Assembly (NCBI GenBank): GCA_050246015.1
Contig: JBFWWU010000017.1
Span: 22,304-86,303 of the forward strand
Direction of reading: 5' to 3'
DNA from: JTS-AC122 sp050246015
GTDB taxonomy: Bacteria; Planctomycetota; Phycisphaerae; Phycisphaerales; UBA1924
DNA: 64,000 nt
Shown here: piece after piece, positions 61,819 through 64,000 of the stretch
Numbering within the stretch: the first letter of the stretch is position 1
Layout: each line of letters opens with the position of its first letter
Notes under the pieces: generated by a model
The model's input: the letters and a program-made list of their open reading frames with translations, nothing else
What the model was told of the DNA's origin: nothing
Databases searched by the model: none
Made by a program: the position numbers and the translations under genes

Positions 61819-62150
61819 ATCTTGACTCCCATTGACGAGCGCGGGGCCTGTTGGATCGCGGGGACGCTCGCGTTCGCCCCGACGCGGGCGCCGGGCACAC
61901 GCCGGGGCCGCGCCTTCCGGATACACGCAAAGCATGCCTCGCCGCTTGGGTCGCACCAGTATTCGGGGGTGCGGAAGAGGTCGGCGGATTCCGCCTATGT
62001 CGGCCGCGCCGTTGGGGCTGGTCCGAATACTCATCAGCATCACGCGCGGCCGCCCGGCACGTACCTGTCAACACCGCGATCGGCGGGCGAGCCGGGTTAG
62101 CATGTTCGCGGACGCGGGCGCCGCGGGCCCAATCACGAGGCATTCACGCT
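61819..62150. other. 332-base divergent gap
   Basis: Lies between the divergent PEP-CTERM-like gene and the 250-residue unknown gene, so it should hold both promoters. Open frames through it are Arg/Pro-rich extensions of the flanking genes and were not accepted. No clear promoter boxes, repeats or RNA gene were seen. Confidence 0.45.
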
Positions 62151-62903
62151 ATGTCAATGAGTTATCGAGCCCTGTGCAGCGACTTCTATGTCAACCAGCG
62201 CGTCGCGCTGAAGATGGACCTTCCCATGCGCCGCGACACGGTGCTGGCGATGTTCGACCGGGTCCGCCGCGAGCATCCGTGGATGGAGCGCTTCCGGCGG
62301 TACCAGCACGAACTCTCGCTTGAATCGCGGACCCCCGCGGGTGGGGACACGCAGCAGCAATGGCTCGCGCTTCGCAAGTCGAGTGTCCGCTCCGGCAGCG
62401 TCAACCCCGAGAGCCCCGAGGATGCGTTCCGACTCCACCGGCTGGTGCTGGAGATCTCCCCGTACTTTCTGGATATCTCCGCGCTAGACATCGACTACGT
62501 TGAACTGCTGTTCGGGTTTGACCTGACGGCGATGGGGAATCACGACGCGATGGCGTTCAACGCGCTGCTGCGGTCAAGCCCGCTGGCGCACTTCGCCGAC
62601 GCGCCCGGATCGATTGTGCTGGAATGCGCCCCCGTGCTGGGCATCGCGCTCGACGAGGGGTGCACGCTGCAGGCGCAGGTCGAGGTGAAGACGCGTTCGT
62701 CCGCCCGACAGGTGAAGACCGGGGAGTACCGCGAGGAGCCGCTGAGCATCTATCTCACGGTGCGCAAGTACGGCCCGATCGACGATATCAAGGACCTGGC
62801 GAAACTGCAATCAATGCTGATCGAACAGGCAGAGGAACTGATCGCGTCGCGGGTCGTGCCGCATGTCCTGATGCCGCTGCGCGACATCATCGCGAGCGGT
62901 TGA
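62151..62903 (+). CDS. Conserved-looking protein of unknown function
   Basis: 250 residues, no signal peptide or membrane helix, balanced alpha/beta composition, GAGG ten bases upstream. I do not recognise the family. Notable parts: an N-terminal MSMSYRALCSDFYVNQRVAL, a helical FDRVRREHPWMERFRRYQHE, an acidic-aromatic core LDIDYVELLFGFDLTAMGNHDA and a strand-rich C-terminus with VEVKTRSSARQVKTGEYREE. The regular codon use and clean start/stop make it a real gene. It is convergent with the HD hydrolase. Confidence 0.75.
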   Translation: MSMSYRALCSDFYVNQRVALKMDLPMRRDTVLAMFDRVRREHPWMERFRRYQHELSLESRTPAGGDTQQQWLALRKSSVRSGSVNPESPEDAFRLHRLVLEISPYFLDISALDIDYVELLFGFDLTAMGNHDAMAFNALLRSSPLAHFADAPGSIVLECAPVLGIALDEGCTLQAQVEVKTRSSARQVKTGEYREEPLSIYLTVRKYGPIDDIKDLAKLQSMLIEQAEELIASRVVPHVLMPLRDIIASG

Positions 62904-62983
62904 CCGGGCCGCGCTGTGTGAGCGCCCGGCTCCCCGCGCCGGTCGTAATGGCGGTACGGGCGGCGTCGATTCGGATCGCAGCA

Positions 62984-63613
62984 TCACCCGCCTCCCCGCA
63001 GCCGATCCAACTCACTCTCCAGGTTGTCCCTGGCGCGCCACTCGTACTCCCGCTGACAATACGGCGTCGCGAAGATCGAGCGCCGCTCCAGCATCCGCTC
63101 CAGGAACGCTATCCGCCCCGTCCGGAACTGCTCATCGCTCGCGAACGCGAACTCATCGCGGATCGCGCGGCGGTACTCCTCGTACTCCACCGGGTCGCTC
63201 CCCAGGATCGCCAGGTCGATGTCCGAGATCACCGCCGGGTCGCCGCGCGCCGGCGTCTCGTGGTGCCGCGTCACCGCGATCAACTCCCGCACACGCTGCA
63301 CGAACTCGGGCCTGCACCCAAGCAGCGCGGCGACCATCCCGGCCGCGTCGGCGCTTCGCTCCTCGTTGTCGGGACGCTCGGCGATGTACACGCTGTCGTG
63401 CAACCACACCGCGAACTCCACCGCGTCCTTGTCGTCCGCCAGCAGGCGCACCTCGTCGAACATCTTCAGGCACGATTCGATATGCCGCAGGTCGTGGTAC
63501 GCCCGCGGCGGATTGGAATACAGCGTCCTGATCGTCTCAAACGTCAAGTCGGCCTCGTCCGCCGAGCGGAACGCCCCCACCCGCCCGCAGAGTTGTGCCC
63601 AGCGCTCGCGCAT
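62984..63613 (-). CDS. HD-domain metal-dependent phosphohydrolase
   Basis: 209 residues from the ATG at 63613. It matches the predicted HD hydrolases of the COG4339 kind: YSNPPRAYHDLRHI with the first His, FAVWLHDSVY with the H-D pair, and a following helix with TRHHETP. HD proteins bind metals and cleave phosphomonoesters or nucleotides; the substrate of this branch is unknown. The longer frame adds a basic stretch and was not used. Confidence 0.85.
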   Translation of the reverse strand: MRERWAQLCGRVGAFRSADEADLTFETIRTLYSNPPRAYHDLRHIESCLKMFDEVRLLADDKDAVEFAVWLHDSVYIAERPDNEERSADAAGMVAALLGCRPEFVQRVRELIAVTRHHETPARGDPAVISDIDLAILGSDPVEYEEYRRAIRDEFAFASDEQFRTGRIAFLERMLERRSIFATPYCQREYEWRARDNLESELDRLRGGG

Positions 63614-63738
63614 GCCGGGCCAAGTGTACGGGACCGATAACCGACGCCGCGCCCGCCCGATCCCTGCCCGGCTATTCCCTGTCACGTCCACGAATGCCCT
63701 TGGTCAAGTGCATCGTCGGGCAGACGGCCCGACCCTGA

Positions 63739-64000
63739 CGTGCCGCCTGCCGATAGAACGCAAACGTGCCACGGCTTGGCGTCCTCGACAAGCCGTGTCT
63801 TCGCAACGGTGATCGGGATACAAGACACGGCTTGGTTCAAAGGCAACCAAGCCGTGGCACCAGCAATGAACCGTGCCACCTGCCGATTGAACGCAAACGT
63901 GCCACGGCTTGGCGTCCTCGACAAGCCGTGTCTTCGCAACGGTGATCGGGATACAAGACACGGCTTGGTTCAAAGGCAACCAAGCCGTGGCACCAGCAGC
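63739..64000. repeat. Two tandem 133-bp units with nested palindromes
   Basis: Unit 1 spans 63739-63871; unit 2 starts at 63872 and reaches the window edge. They differ at only a few bases. Each unit has an outer perfect 14-bp inverted repeat GTGCCACGGCTTGG/CCAAGCCGTGGCAC (63766-63779 and 63847-63860 in unit 1) and an inner perfect 13-bp one CAAGCCGTGTCTT/AAGACACGGCTTG (63789-63801 and 63822-63834). All four arms share AAGCCGTG, so alternative pairings are possible. No open frame crosses it convincingly. Confidence 0.93.

Noticed and set aside
63739..64000. CRISPR array
   Set aside because: Only two units of 133 bp, themselves palindromic, with no unique spacers and no cas genes.
1..64000. 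tRNA, rRNA and riboswitches
   Set aside because: Gaps were read on both strands; no cloverleaf, rRNA segment or known riboswitch core was recognised. A covariance search would be needed to exclude small RNAs.

Overview
High-GC bacterial DNA with a planctomycete look, most likely class Phycisphaerae. The pointers are: an ECF sigma factor next to a giant VIT/VWA membrane protein, a FlgI/FlgK/FlgL/FliW/CsrA/flagellin cluster, a secreted protein ending in a PEP-CTERM-like hydrophobic stretch plus arginines, an EF-P with a P-G-N-L-R loop, and histone-H1-like Lys/Ala/Pro tails. This placement rests on gene content only; there is no rRNA or tRNA in the window.

Layout. 1-11.2 kb: end of a nitrilase-superfamily gene, an orphan GroES, a membrane C39-like peptidase, the ECF sigma factor with its 1741-residue VIT/VWA partner, accA, a DksA-like regulator and lspA. 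11.2-21.4 kb: signalling. A REC-GGDEF-HD-GYP protein followed by two PilZ-type proteins points leftward (c-di-GMP synthesis, breakdown and sensing). Three histidine kinases and two stand-alone receivers point rightward, with no DNA-binding output gene. 21.6-25.8 kb: katG, efp and a short-chain dehydrogenase.

25.8-41.4 kb is the most striking part. Eight consecutive genes, transcribed leftward and mostly joined by stop/start overlaps, encode exported amidohydrolase-fold proteins (nine domains, because one gene is double). By eye only one (28699-30018) keeps a full set of plausible metal ligands; the others have lost the H-x-H and other His/Asp positions. Several carry proline-rich linkers, a Cys-rich insertion or a beta-rich insertion. 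A POT-family peptide transporter with an unusual ~185-residue extracytoplasmic insertion is divergently transcribed. My reading is an extracellular amidohydrolase assembly with one catalytic subunit and several pseudo-enzyme subunits, perhaps feeding peptides to the transporter.

41.4-45.5 kb: a DUF433/DUF5615 toxin-antitoxin remnant whose toxin is frameshifted, a racemase-like protein with altered catalytic positions, hscB, manA and rsmG. 45.6-57 kb: flagellar genes flgI, flgJ (rod-binding part only), flgN-like, flgK, flgL, fliW, csrA (with a long tail) and two flagellins, the last two each closed by a clear terminator. 57-64 kb: an ABC permease and sugar-binding protein without an ATPase, an M3 peptidase, a PEP-CTERM-like protein, an unknown protein, an HD hydrolase and two near-identical 133-bp palindromic repeats. 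Several intergenic gaps hold palindromes of related design with GTG..CAC-type ends.
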